Shown here piece by piece: positions 47,070-55,174 of a DNA stretch of 64,000 bases (position 1 is its first letter; each line of letters begins with the position of its first letter). Below the pieces are notes generated by a model that did no database searches, was not told the DNA's origin, and was given only the letters and a program-made list of their open reading frames with translations. Location of the stretch: positions 186,001-250,000 of the forward strand of contig NZ_JAUYHK010000016.1 of assembly GCF_030690045.1 (NCBI RefSeq). Direction: 5' to 3'. Both the position numbers and the translations under genes were made by a program. The stretch comes from Thalassospira sp. Lineage in GTDB: Bacteria; Pseudomonadota; Alphaproteobacteria; Rhodospirillales; Thalassospiraceae.

Positions 47070-47098
47070 TATTTAGCCATGCACAGGGCATGAGTCAA
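47070..47098 (-). promoter_or_regulatory. Sigma-70-type promoter of sdhCDAB
   Basis: On the minus strand TTGACT (47093-47098) and TAAATA (47070-47075) are 17 bases apart, about 46 bases before the sdhC start. The spacer carries an inverted pair, CATGC/GCATG. Confidence 0.6.
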
Positions 47099-47253
47099 TC
47101 ACCACACCTTTGAAACCCAAAGAAATCTGCGAATTACCGCCAAAAGTCTCATTCGTCAGATGATAGGGGCGGCACAGTTTCCCCCATGGGCCGGGGGATA
47201 TCACACCATATTTTCAGGATCACGACGCAATACAGTCTTTCTACGCAGGCTGG

Positions 47254-48309
47254 TCATCGCGGGATCAGCAGGGTGTAATCAAAATCCAGCAACACGGCGG
47301 AGTCATATTTGCCTTCGGCATCGCGCAACGGAAAATCGTTTCCCTGCCGGTCCCGCACCGCCACCAGCCGCAACCGCAAGGCCCCGACATCATGGCGACC
47401 GGCAATCTCGTATTTGTCCAGCACCTCGGACCAGGCAAATATTGTATCCCCGGCAAAGGCCGGATTGGCATGGGTGCCGCCATTGATTGCGGCAATCCGG
47501 AACCCGTTGGCAAGGCCGTTAAATGACAGGGCGCGCGCCAGCGAAATAATATGCCCGCCATAAATCAGGCGTTTGCCAAACCGTCCCTGCATTGCCGCGA
47601 CCTGATCAAAATGCACCCGTGCGGTATTTTGATACAGCCGCGTTGCCATCTGATGTTCGGCTTCTTCGATTGTCATGCCATCGACATGATCGATTTTCTC
47701 GCCGACCTGATAATCGCCCCAGCGATGCGGTGCCCCGGCCAGATCGAAATCATATGACAACAGATCCAGCCCAACCGGCACATGCAGGGCATCGGCGGCA
47801 ACACCATGCGCCAGTTCGGGCAACACCGTTTCGTCATGGGCAGGGCGGGTTTCATCGCGTTTGCGCACCATGACCCAGCGGCTGTAATCAATCACCATCT
47901 CGCCGCGCTGGTTACGCCCCGTCGAATTGACATACACCACCCCGGTCTTGCCGTTGGAATTTTCCTTTAATCCGGTGACAATCGATGTGGTGGACACCGT
48001 ATCGCCAGGATAAACCGGCACCCCGAACACCCCGCCTGCATAACCCAGATTGGCCACCGCATTTAACGACACATCGGGCACGGTTTTGCCAAACACCATA
48101 TGAAAGACCAGCAAATCATCGACCGGGGCGGCCCGATAACCCATGGCGCGGGCAAATTCATCGGACGATTGCGCGGCAAAGCGCGGACCATACAGCCCGT
48201 TATACAGCGCGACATCCCCGCTGGTAATCGTACGCGGCGTCGCATGGCGGATTTCCTGACCGATGCGGAAATCCTCGAAAAAATTGCCCTGACTGGTTTT
48301 GGATGTCAT
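47254..48309 (-). CDS. mch: Mesaconyl-CoA hydratase (beta-methylmalyl-CoA dehydratase)
   Basis: A 351-residue MaoC-type double hot-dog enzyme of the ethylmalonyl-CoA pathway, which hydrates mesaconyl-CoA to beta-methylmalyl-CoA. Landmarks are GNFFEDFRIGQEIRHATPRT, the N-terminal domain with YGPRFAAQSSDEFARAMGYR, and the C-terminal one with RLIYGGHIISLARALSFNGL. It lies 25 bases after a CoA-lyase-type gene whose expected substrate is its product. Start ATG 48309 follows GGAGGAAC. Other pathway genes (ccr, ecm, mcd) are not in the window. Confidence 0.9.
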   Translation of the reverse strand: MTSKTSQGNFFEDFRIGQEIRHATPRTITSGDVALYNGLYGPRFAAQSSDEFARAMGYRAAPVDDLLVFHMVFGKTVPDVSLNAVANLGYAGGVFGVPVYPGDTVSTTSIVTGLKENSNGKTGVVYVNSTGRNQRGEMVIDYSRWVMVRKRDETRPAHDETVLPELAHGVAADALHVPVGLDLLSYDFDLAGAPHRWGDYQVGEKIDHVDGMTIEEAEHQMATRLYQNTARVHFDQVAAMQGRFGKRLIYGGHIISLARALSFNGLANGFRIAAINGGTHANPAFAGDTIFAWSEVLDKYEIAGRHDVGALRLRLVAVRDRQGNDFPLRDAEGKYDSAVLLDFDYTLLIPR

Positions 48310-48334
48310 CGCGCTGTTCCTCCTGCCAGGTTGT

Positions 48335-49216
48335 TCATGCCGGGTCCGCCATCGCGGCAATCTGATCGGCCATCGCCACCAGACGTTTTGCCGACACCAC
48401 ATGCAGATTTTCCACCAGCTTGCCATCGACCACGACCACCCCCTGTCCGCTGGCGCTGGCGGCCTGATGGGCGGCAATGATTTTGCGCGCCCAGTCCACC
48501 TCGTCGGCATGGGGGGCAAAGGCGGCATTGGCGACATCGATGGTTTTGGGATGAATCAGGGTTTTGCCATCAAAGCCTAATTCGCGCCCCTGCTGGCAGG
48601 CGCGCGCAAACCCGGCATCATCGGCAAGATCCAGATGAACGCCATCCAGAATGGCAAGGCCATAGGCCCGTGCGGCCAGCAAACACAGGCCAAGGCTGGT
48701 GATCATTGGCAGGCGATCCGGCGTATGGGCGCAATTCAAATCCTTGGCCAGATCGGATGTGCCCATCACAAACCCGCCAAGACGCGGATGGGCAGATGCA
48801 ATTTCTTTGGCATTGAGCATCGCCAGCGGTGTTTCCATCATACACCAGATGCGCATGGCATCATGGGCGCCTTCGGCCTCCAGGATGGCGGCGACCTGCC
48901 GCACGGTATCGGCACTTTCGACCTTGGGCAGCAAAATGGCATCGGCCGATGTTTTGGCGGCAGCAACAAGATCGGCATGGCCCCACGGCGTGTTCAGACC
49001 ATTGACACGCACCTGAATTTCGCGCCCGCCATACCCCCCGGCATCAAGGGCGGCAACAATCTGATCACGCGCCATATCCTTGGCATCGGGTGCCACCGCG
49101 TCTTCCAGATCAAGGATCAGGCCATCCGCCAAAAGCCCCCGCCCCTTTTCCAGCGCCCGGGCATTGGAACCGGGCATATACAGAACCGAACGGCGGGGAC
49201 GCACTGCTGCAACCAT
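48335..49216 (-). CDS. CitE-family malyl-CoA lyase or thioesterase
   Basis: A 293-residue HpcH/HpaI-fold enzyme. It shows RRSVLYMPGSNARALEKGRG, the metal-binding LILDLEDAV, a later ILLPKVESAD and MMETPLAMLNAKEIA with the metal-ligand glutamate, and QGRELGFDGKTLIHPKTIDV. Two roles fit: malyl-CoA/beta-methylmalyl-CoA lyase (Mcl1), giving glyoxylate plus acyl-CoA, or (S)-malyl-CoA thioesterase (Mcl2). The length is nearer the thioesterase type, so I leave the symbol empty. It shares an operon with mesaconyl-CoA hydratase. Confidence 0.85.
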   Translation of the reverse strand: MVAAVRPRRSVLYMPGSNARALEKGRGLLADGLILDLEDAVAPDAKDMARDQIVAALDAGGYGGREIQVRVNGLNTPWGHADLVAAAKTSADAILLPKVESADTVRQVAAILEAEGAHDAMRIWCMMETPLAMLNAKEIASAHPRLGGFVMGTSDLAKDLNCAHTPDRLPMITSLGLCLLAARAYGLAILDGVHLDLADDAGFARACQQGRELGFDGKTLIHPKTIDVANAAFAPHADEVDWARKIIAAHQAASASGQGVVVVDGKLVENLHVVSAKRLVAMADQIAAMADPA

Positions 49217-49234
49217 GACAGATTTCCTCGATTT

Positions 49235-49280
49235 GGTAATTTTCGTACAATTTTATGAATTCATTATTCCAAAAATTACC
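49235..49280. promoter_or_regulatory. Nested inverted repeats upstream of the CitE-family gene
   Basis: Outer arms GGTAATTTT (49235-49243) and AAAATTACC (49272-49280) surround a nearly concentric palindrome, ATGAATTCAT (49255-49264), in an A+T-rich island 20-65 bases before the CitE-family start. This is a likely regulator site or promoter region for the mch/CitE operon. Confidence 0.5.
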
Positions 49281-49435
49281 GAACCACTCCCCTCAGGGCA
49301 AGCCATATTTTGCAGTGCGGCATTGGTAAAAAGGCGGATCGGCGGCAAAACAGATCGGCGATTGGGAATTCCACATCCATTCCGACGGATATTTTTCCGC
49401 AAGCAGGTAAAACCCGCCTTGCGAACCATTAGAAA

Positions 49436-49464
49436 TTGCAGCTAATAGTATAGTTGGGGATAAT
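49436..49464 (+). promoter_or_regulatory. Sigma-70-type promoter of the OmpA-lipoprotein module
   Basis: TTGCAG at 49436-49441 and GATAAT at 49459-49464 are 17 bases apart. A GGGGG ribosome site at 49485-49489 and the ATG at 49495 follow. Confidence 0.65.
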
Positions 49465-49494
49465 GTTTGGACTTCTGCCAAATCGGGGGTTTTT

Positions 49495-51021
49495 ATGAAC
49501 CATAAATCAGTGCGTGCGTTTGTCGCCTCGCTTTGCGTTACCAGCATTCTTGGCGGATGCGTAACCAATCAGGGCACGCCATCCTTTTTAAGCACAACCC
49601 CCGGCGCAGACGGATCCTGCAATTACAACGAAGCCGCTTATGTGATCGGTGGCGCCATCATTGGCATTGGCATCGGCTTGCTTGTTGGCGGTGATAACAA
49701 GGGACTTGCCGGTGTTGCAGGCGGGGCGGCAGGCGGCCTCGCAGGCAAAGGACTGCAATCCTATTTGCAAAGCCGTTGCGAAGAATTTGCCGCCGTTCAG
49801 AAAAAAATGCAGGAAACCCAACTGGGTGTGCAGCCGATTTCGGTTGCCAACAGCACCTGGAGCAATCCCGACGCGGCATCCAAAGATGAGATCGAGCAAG
49901 GATTTTCGGTTACGGTTGCCAATGACGCCATGTTTGCAACGGGTGCATCACAACCGACAGCCAGCGCCGCCAAAGATTTGACCGAACTTGCAAAATCATA
50001 CGCAGGGACACAGCGCCGCGTGCTGATTCTTGGCCACACCGATGATACCGGTTCCACCGAAGGCAATCGCCGCCTGTCCGAAGAACGCGCCCGCACGGTT
50101 GCCAATATTTTTGAACAGGCCGGCGTCAGCAAAAAACATCTTTATTACAAAGGTGCTGGCGAAGACCGCCCGATTGCAAGCAACCTGACCGCCGAAGGCC
50201 GAGGCAAGAACCGTCGGGTTGAAGTGGTCGAACTGGAAACAGAAGACGGCATCATCGCCTATGACAGCCTTGTCGAGACCGATCCTTTTCTGCCTTCGCG
50301 GGTTGCTGCCTCAAAAGCCGTTCCGGCACCGGCAGCCCCACAAGCACCAACCCCGGCAAAACCATCCGTCACGGCCCCGCCTGCAAGCGTTCCGAACACA
50401 AAAACTGCTGTTCTCAAGGCCGGGAAATCCATTGATTTTGGCGGGCATAAAATCGATGGTGACGATCAGAACATCGCATCTCTTGTCGAAAAGAACGACG
50501 ACAAAAGTCTGTTGTCATCAATCTGGCCGATTTCCGATGCACAGGCATCGGAAAACTCCTCCATGCTCGACAGTTCCTGCATTGATGACACCTACCGGCC
50601 AATTGGCAAGGTCATGTCGCTTGAAACCGATGCGCCGGTTCGCCGCACATCTGAATATCTTCCGGGACTGTATTCGACATCATGGCATGACACCGTCAAT
50701 GGTCATCTTGTCGGCCTGACCAAAGTTGCCGTTCTGGAAGATAGCGGCCTTGTCGACAAGGCCCCGGATTTTGTCGTCTTTGAAAATTACCAGCCCGGAA
50801 CCGAAACGCCGACCCTTAATACAACAGCACAGGCCCGGTCCTATGTTGGCAAAAACGGCGTGATCTATCGGGTATTTCTTGATGAATCCGCATGGCCTGC
50901 CCGTTGCCTTGATGTTGTTTTTTCCAAGGACAAGGCATTTCAGGCATCGCGTGGCCGCATCTATTACGACAAAGATAACAGCGTCTATGCCAACGATATC
51001 TCTTTCAAGCCAATGAAGTGA
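49495..51021 (+). CDS. OmpA-domain lipoprotein with glycine zipper and novel C-terminal part
   Basis: A 508-residue outer-membrane lipoprotein. The signal ends in lipobox LGGC (Cys22, then Val). A glycine-zipper helix follows at about 45-75 (YVIGGAIIGIGIGLLVGGD, then GVAGGAAGGLAGKGL). An OmpA/peptidoglycan-binding domain lies at about 140-250, with LILGHTDDTGSTEGNRRLSE and GAGEDRPIASNLTAEGRGKN. A Pro/Ala linker follows, and then about 230 residues I cannot assign, ending in a region with paired cysteines (SSCIDD, ARCLDV). It starts a three-gene operon; the next gene is 25 bases away. The first half is of known kind, the second is not. Confidence 0.9.
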   Translation: MNHKSVRAFVASLCVTSILGGCVTNQGTPSFLSTTPGADGSCNYNEAAYVIGGAIIGIGIGLLVGGDNKGLAGVAGGAAGGLAGKGLQSYLQSRCEEFAAVQKKMQETQLGVQPISVANSTWSNPDAASKDEIEQGFSVTVANDAMFATGASQPTASAAKDLTELAKSYAGTQRRVLILGHTDDTGSTEGNRRLSEERARTVANIFEQAGVSKKHLYYKGAGEDRPIASNLTAEGRGKNRRVEVVELETEDGIIAYDSLVETDPFLPSRVAASKAVPAPAAPQAPTPAKPSVTAPPASVPNTKTAVLKAGKSIDFGGHKIDGDDQNIASLVEKNDDKSLLSSIWPISDAQASENSSMLDSSCIDDTYRPIGKVMSLETDAPVRRTSEYLPGLYSTSWHDTVNGHLVGLTKVAVLEDSGLVDKAPDFVVFENYQPGTETPTLNTTAQARSYVGKNGVIYRVFLDESAWPARCLDVVFSKDKAFQASRGRIYYDKDNSVYANDISFKPMK

Positions 51022-51046
51022 ATTTTTAGGATCAGGATTCCAGACA

Positions 51047-52555
51047 ATGAACGAAATTTTTGCTTTCATCATGGCTTATCGAACCATCATCAGTGCGGTT
51101 GTCCTGACCGCAGTTCTGGTTTTGTTGATTATCAACTGGTGGGACGAGGTCAAATTATTCTTTAAAAGCATGCTGTACAGCCTGCCGGTTATTGGAAAAA
51201 CGGCCCGTCTGTCAAAAGACATTTCGATCCGCAAGAATGGGTGGTTTGCATCCGAAGGAACACTTTGCGACGATTTTTCAGGCGATATCCGGCGCATTGC
51301 CGCCGATCCGGACATGTATGACAAATCCAAAAGCTATCTTGGAAAAGTTCAGGAACTGGGCCGTAGTGAACTGGGCTTTTTCATGCGTCTTTTGTTGATC
51401 GCCATGGTTTTTGTCGAGGCCCTCGGCTTTGCCTACATCCTGTCGGGTTACACCTTGCCCGGTGCCAGCGAACAGTTACAGGTCCAGGGATCGTTTCTGA
51501 TCGCGTTCCTTATTTCGGCTGTTCTGGTGTATCTGACGCACCAATCGGGTCATGAACTTCATAAACGCGGCCTGATTAAAAAGGTGCGTATCTGGTGGAT
51601 GCATGACACCGATGAAAACCGCCCCAATCTTTTTGGCCGCACCAACAAGGTTACACTGGAAAACGACCATCTGGACGATGATGATCCGGCTTATTTGCAA
51701 ATCCTGCACCGGGTTGACAGCAATGCCCACGTCACACCGGGAACGCCGATGTGGACAATCATTGCCGCCATCGCAATTATCGGTGTGGCAATTGGCGCAA
51801 CCTATGTCCGCTACGAAACCTATCAACAGGAAAAAACCGCCGAGGTTGCAGGCCTGACGGCACCGGGAAATACCAACACCTTCTCGCTGGATCAGTTGAT
51901 ACCCGAAAGCAGTGGCCTGCCATCCATTTTGCAACAGCCGCAAGATGAAGCAGACAATCAGGCTGGCAATGAACAAAGCGGCGCACGGGATGCGGCCAAT
52001 CTGACAACCTATGCCATTCTGGCCACCTTGTTCATTCTGATACAGATCATGGGTATTGGTATCGGTTACAAAACAGGATTTGCCGGGAAAGAAAGTTCGC
52101 AAGCCCGCAAAATTATCCGGAATTTTCCAAGCCGGGTTTCTTATGAATCGTGGTACGAGCGCAAGCGCGATGCCATTGCCCGGGTTGCCCAGAAACATCT
52201 TTCCAACCTTCAATCCCGTCTGACCATCCGGGCCGCCGAAAGCGGCGTTGACAAGTCCCACCGCGAGATTTTGCTGCAATCGGCAGACCGGACCTTTATG
52301 GATCATTACCAGCAGTCCGAGGAAAAAACCGAGCAGGTCCGCCAAGCTGGCAAGGACCGGAAAACAAATGCCGCTTCTGCGAAACCCGTTTCAACGCCAC
52401 CCGTGACAGCGCCAGAAGAAACACCGGCAGAAAAAGAAGCCCGCATCCGGGCTGAATTAATGCAGGAAATGGCGGCAGCGGCCCCGAAACCCGAAAGCGA
52501 TGAAGAAATGCGCGAGCGTATCCGCAAGGAACTGGCCGCAGAAATGAAGCCCTAA
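51047..52555 (+). CDS. Membrane protein of unknown family with charged C-terminal coil
   Basis: A 502-residue inner-membrane protein with five predicted helices near residues 10-30, 111-133, 148-166, 235-255 and 320-341. A charged region of about 80 residues (HDTDENRPNLFGRTNK and onward) lies between helices 3 and 4, and a Gln/Asp/Asn-rich loop lies between 4 and 5. The last 160 residues are hydrophilic and probably coiled coil (EETPAEKEARIRAELMQEMA, DEEMRERIRKELAAEM). I do not recognise the family; it lacks the MotA/ZorA features I would expect for a motor. It is the middle gene of the module, with 14 bases before the next. Confidence 0.85.
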   Translation: MNEIFAFIMAYRTIISAVVLTAVLVLLIINWWDEVKLFFKSMLYSLPVIGKTARLSKDISIRKNGWFASEGTLCDDFSGDIRRIAADPDMYDKSKSYLGKVQELGRSELGFFMRLLLIAMVFVEALGFAYILSGYTLPGASEQLQVQGSFLIAFLISAVLVYLTHQSGHELHKRGLIKKVRIWWMHDTDENRPNLFGRTNKVTLENDHLDDDDPAYLQILHRVDSNAHVTPGTPMWTIIAAIAIIGVAIGATYVRYETYQQEKTAEVAGLTAPGNTNTFSLDQLIPESSGLPSILQQPQDEADNQAGNEQSGARDAANLTTYAILATLFILIQIMGIGIGYKTGFAGKESSQARKIIRNFPSRVSYESWYERKRDAIARVAQKHLSNLQSRLTIRAAESGVDKSHREILLQSADRTFMDHYQQSEEKTEQVRQAGKDRKTNAASAKPVSTPPVTAPEETPAEKEARIRAELMQEMAAAAPKPESDEEMRERIRKELAAEMKP

Positions 52556-52569
52556 AACAGGATAGCAAG

Positions 52570-53415
52570 ATGTTGCGAAAATTCGGAAAGGCGGCTGTCG
52601 TTACAGCAATCACGGCGCTGGTGGCCCATGTGCAACCGGCAAACGCCGCAACAGCCGTCATCGGAAGCTGTTATCAGGGTGCTGATCTTGGGGGAGTAAC
52701 GCCCCCCCCTCTTTCGCGTGAACTTTTTGTCATTGTAGATCAGACACTTGTCTTTAACCAAAGCATCAAGGAAGAAGCGTTCCAAAAGATCCTTCAATTC
52801 CTGTCGCCGGGGGATGCGGTTCATGTCATTGGTTTTTCGGCCAATGTCTCTGATCGTTATACACATATCATCCTGAGCGGCCAGATCGATCAGCGCCTGA
52901 CCGACGACAATCGCTACAGCATCCCGAAACGGTCCTTGCAACGTCTTGATGCCTGTCAGAAAAATCAGGATATTCAGGTCCGTCAGAATACGGGAAAGGC
53001 CTTGATATATGCGTTTTCACAAGCCAGCACCGATCTGCCCAAAACAGAAATACTGGCCAGCCTGCGCACCATTGCGAATGATGTGATTTCCAAATCGGAC
53101 ATTCCCGACAAATATGTTTTGCTTGTGTCGGACATGATGGAAAATTCCGAACTGGCATCATTTTATGGTGCGGGAAAACTGAACAAATTTGCGACAGACC
53201 CGGAACTTGACCGCCTTGACGCCGCCGGAGTATTTGGCGACATGCAAGGTGCCAAAGCCTATGTCATTGGGGGCGGGTATGTGTCGGATGGCAATTATCG
53301 CCCTTCAACCGAACTGAAATCGCTTCAGGATTTCTGGACAGCGTATTTTGAACGCTCCAACGGTACGATGAAATTATTCGGCACACCTTCCCTTTTGGGA
53401 AAGATCGGCGACTGA
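52570..53415 (+). CDS. Exported VWA-like protein
   Basis: A 281-residue protein with a Sec signal peptide (cleavage after VQPANA, about residue 26). The mature part looks like a von Willebrand A fold. ELFVIVDQTLVFNQS corresponds to the first strand with a DxT in place of the usual DxSxS. SPGDAVHVIGFSANVSDR and YVLLVSDMMENSELASFYG, the latter with an Asp at the last metal position, match later strands. So the metal site may be altered. It is the third gene of the module, with no terminator after it; its stop is four bases from the convergent serine-hydrolase gene. Confidence 0.8.
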   Translation: MLRKFGKAAVVTAITALVAHVQPANAATAVIGSCYQGADLGGVTPPPLSRELFVIVDQTLVFNQSIKEEAFQKILQFLSPGDAVHVIGFSANVSDRYTHIILSGQIDQRLTDDNRYSIPKRSLQRLDACQKNQDIQVRQNTGKALIYAFSQASTDLPKTEILASLRTIANDVISKSDIPDKYVLLVSDMMENSELASFYGAGKLNKFATDPELDRLDAAGVFGDMQGAKAYVIGGGYVSDGNYRPSTELKSLQDFWTAYFERSNGTMKLFGTPSLLGKIGD

Positions 53416-53419
53416 ATAT

Positions 53420-54553
53420 TTATTGCTGCGGCGCGCCAAACAAGCCGGGCAAAAGTTGTTGGGTGGCGCGTGGCACATCGTTTAGTGCCCGGCCATTGGA
53501 CAGGAAAACAATCGCGGTTTTCTGATCGGGGAACCATGAAAATTCGGCAGAATAACCGAAATAGACCCCGTCATACCCCCAGACCGACCCCCAGTCGCTT
53601 TCACCCGTCATCAGGCCATAGCCATAGGACCCGTCCCCGGCCAGAAGGGTGTCTTCGGTCATGCGTTTCAGGGCGTTGGGGCCCAATAACTTGCCATCGG
53701 CAAACAGGCCGCGGGCAAAGCGCAGCATATCTGCCGCCGTTGATACCACCCCGCCATCGGCCAGACGGTCGCCAACGTCAAATTCACTGACATCTTCGAG
53801 TTGGCCGTCGCCATTGCCGTCATCATAGCCCCGCGCCAGCCGGGCCGGGCGCGGAAAAATACCAAAAGACGTGTCGCGCATTGCCAGCGGTTCAAAAATC
53901 CGTTTGGCAAAAATCTGTTCGATATCGTCCTGTTCGACATGTTCAAGGATCACACCCAACAGGATATAATTGCTGTTGGAATTGGCATAGCGGGTCCCGG
54001 CGCGGAAATGCGGGTCGCGATCCATGATCAATGGCAATAATTCGGCATTGCGCCAGCCATGCTGCGGGTCGCTACCCACCAGTTCAAAGAAGAAATCACC
54101 ATCCAGATAATCGGGAATGCCCGACGCATTGCGCAACAAATCGCGGATCGTCGCCGAATGACCATTGGCAATGCGCGGCCCCACATCGGGCGGCAACCAT
54201 TTCGCCACCGGGTCCGACAGATCAAGCCAGCCTTCGGCGGCCAGTTGCAGGATCACCACCGACGTCATCATTTTGGTCAGCGACCCGATATAAAACAAAT
54301 GATCATCGCGCATCGGCTGTTTGGGGGCGGCTTTGGCAAGGCCGCCAGACGCCAGACGCATGCCACCATCAGGATAGGAAATACCAATGACAGCACCCGG
54401 CAATCCGGCCTGCCGGATATAGGACGACACATAGGATTGCAGCAAATCGGCATTGCCCTGGGCACGCAGCAACACCGGCGCCACAAGCATCCCCGCCATC
54501 ATCACAAGCACCAGACACCCGATGCGGACCAATTTACATCCCCCTGGCTTCAT
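53420..54553 (-). CDS. Exported serine hydrolase of the beta-lactamase/PBP family
   Basis: A 377-residue class C beta-lactamase-like or esterase-type hydrolase. The signal-like helix MKPGGCKLVRIGCLVLVMMA then GMLVAPVLLRAQG implies export. The motifs SLTK (catalytic Ser and Lys, in YIGSLTKMMTSVV) and YANSN (YxN) are present; a later HxG/KTG-type motif is unclear in WGYDGVYFGYSAEF. This pattern is typical of penicillin-binding-like esterases and D-aminopeptidases, so resistance is not implied. It is the third gene of an operon after the EndoU gene, with an 18-base gap. Confidence 0.88.
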   Translation of the reverse strand: MKPGGCKLVRIGCLVLVMMAGMLVAPVLLRAQGNADLLQSYVSSYIRQAGLPGAVIGISYPDGGMRLASGGLAKAAPKQPMRDDHLFYIGSLTKMMTSVVILQLAAEGWLDLSDPVAKWLPPDVGPRIANGHSATIRDLLRNASGIPDYLDGDFFFELVGSDPQHGWRNAELLPLIMDRDPHFRAGTRYANSNSNYILLGVILEHVEQDDIEQIFAKRIFEPLAMRDTSFGIFPRPARLARGYDDGNGDGQLEDVSEFDVGDRLADGGVVSTAADMLRFARGLFADGKLLGPNALKRMTEDTLLAGDGSYGYGLMTGESDWGSVWGYDGVYFGYSAEFSWFPDQKTAIVFLSNGRALNDVPRATQQLLPGLFGAPQQ

Positions 54554-54571
54554 CGCGCCCTCATGGCACCT

Positions 54572-55174
54572 TCATCGCGGTGGAAAGGCGGTGTTGATCC
54601 GCCCGTCTTGCAGATAACCAATCGCAATATCAATCACCGATCCATCCGCGCCCATGCAAAACCCCGATTTTTGCGCCTCATCATCCGTCAAGACCTTTGG
54701 CGCCCCGGGGCCGCAGGATGCCCAGCGCGGCGCATTGGCCGGGCAGACCGATGGATGGCGGGCGGCATGACGGATCGAGGCAATCACGGCACTTGCATCG
54801 CAATGATCGGGGAAAAAGCTGGAATATTTTTGGGCCGATCTGCCATCCTGCGCAAGTGTTATCCGTGCGGCGTAAACACCCTGAGCATCCGGGGTCAGAA
54901 CCATTTCCATATGCAGCAAAATCGCCGGGGCATCGCCATTCGGGCGGGCATGCAGGCCCTTGGCCTTGCGCCCCGATGCAATTTCACCACAAAAAATATG
55001 ACTGAGATTGACCGGGATATCTTCCTGCGTCCATTGCACAACATCATGCGGACAGGATGCCGGAAGGGCCGCAATCAGGGCGGTATTCGCCGCATCCTGC
55101 CCGTCAAGGGCCTGTGCGGGGGATGTCAGCACCACCGCCCACAGCATCAGCAAAAGGGCGGATCGCATGTTCAT
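54572..55174 (-). CDS. Exported EndoU-domain ribonuclease-like protein
   Basis: A 200-residue protein with a Sec signal peptide (MNMRSALLLMLWAVVLTSPA, cleaved after about QA22). The rest resembles a bacterial EndoU nuclease domain: SHIFCGEIASGRKAKGLHAR with the paired histidines H59 and H75, ASAVIASIRHAARHP, and IDIAIGYLQDGRINTAFP near the end with T195. These are the expected catalytic residues. Six cysteines in the mature part suggest disulfides in the periplasm. The start overlaps the ATPase stop (ATGA). EndoU domains are best known as toxin tips of CDI and other secreted toxins; no immunity gene is evident here. Confidence 0.75.
   Translation of the reverse strand: MNMRSALLLMLWAVVLTSPAQALDGQDAANTALIAALPASCPHDVVQWTQEDIPVNLSHIFCGEIASGRKAKGLHARPNGDAPAILLHMEMVLTPDAQGVYAARITLAQDGRSAQKYSSFFPDHCDASAVIASIRHAARHPSVCPANAPRWASCGPGAPKVLTDDEAQKSGFCMGADGSVIDIAIGYLQDGRINTAFPPR

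Noticed and set aside
49293..49568. Ninety-one-codon minus-strand frame over the OmpA-lipoprotein promoter
   Set aside because: It crosses a well-formed sigma-70 promoter and the signal peptide of a real gene, and has no ribosome site.
49495..53415. Zorya-type phage defence system
   Set aside because: An OmpA-domain protein is present, but there is no MotA-like ZorA, helicase or nuclease partner, and the membrane protein looks unrelated.
53420..54553. Antibiotic-resistance beta-lactamase
   Set aside because: The SLTK and YAN motifs fit the broad penicillin-binding/esterase family, but no clear third motif is seen, and the operon context does not suggest resistance.
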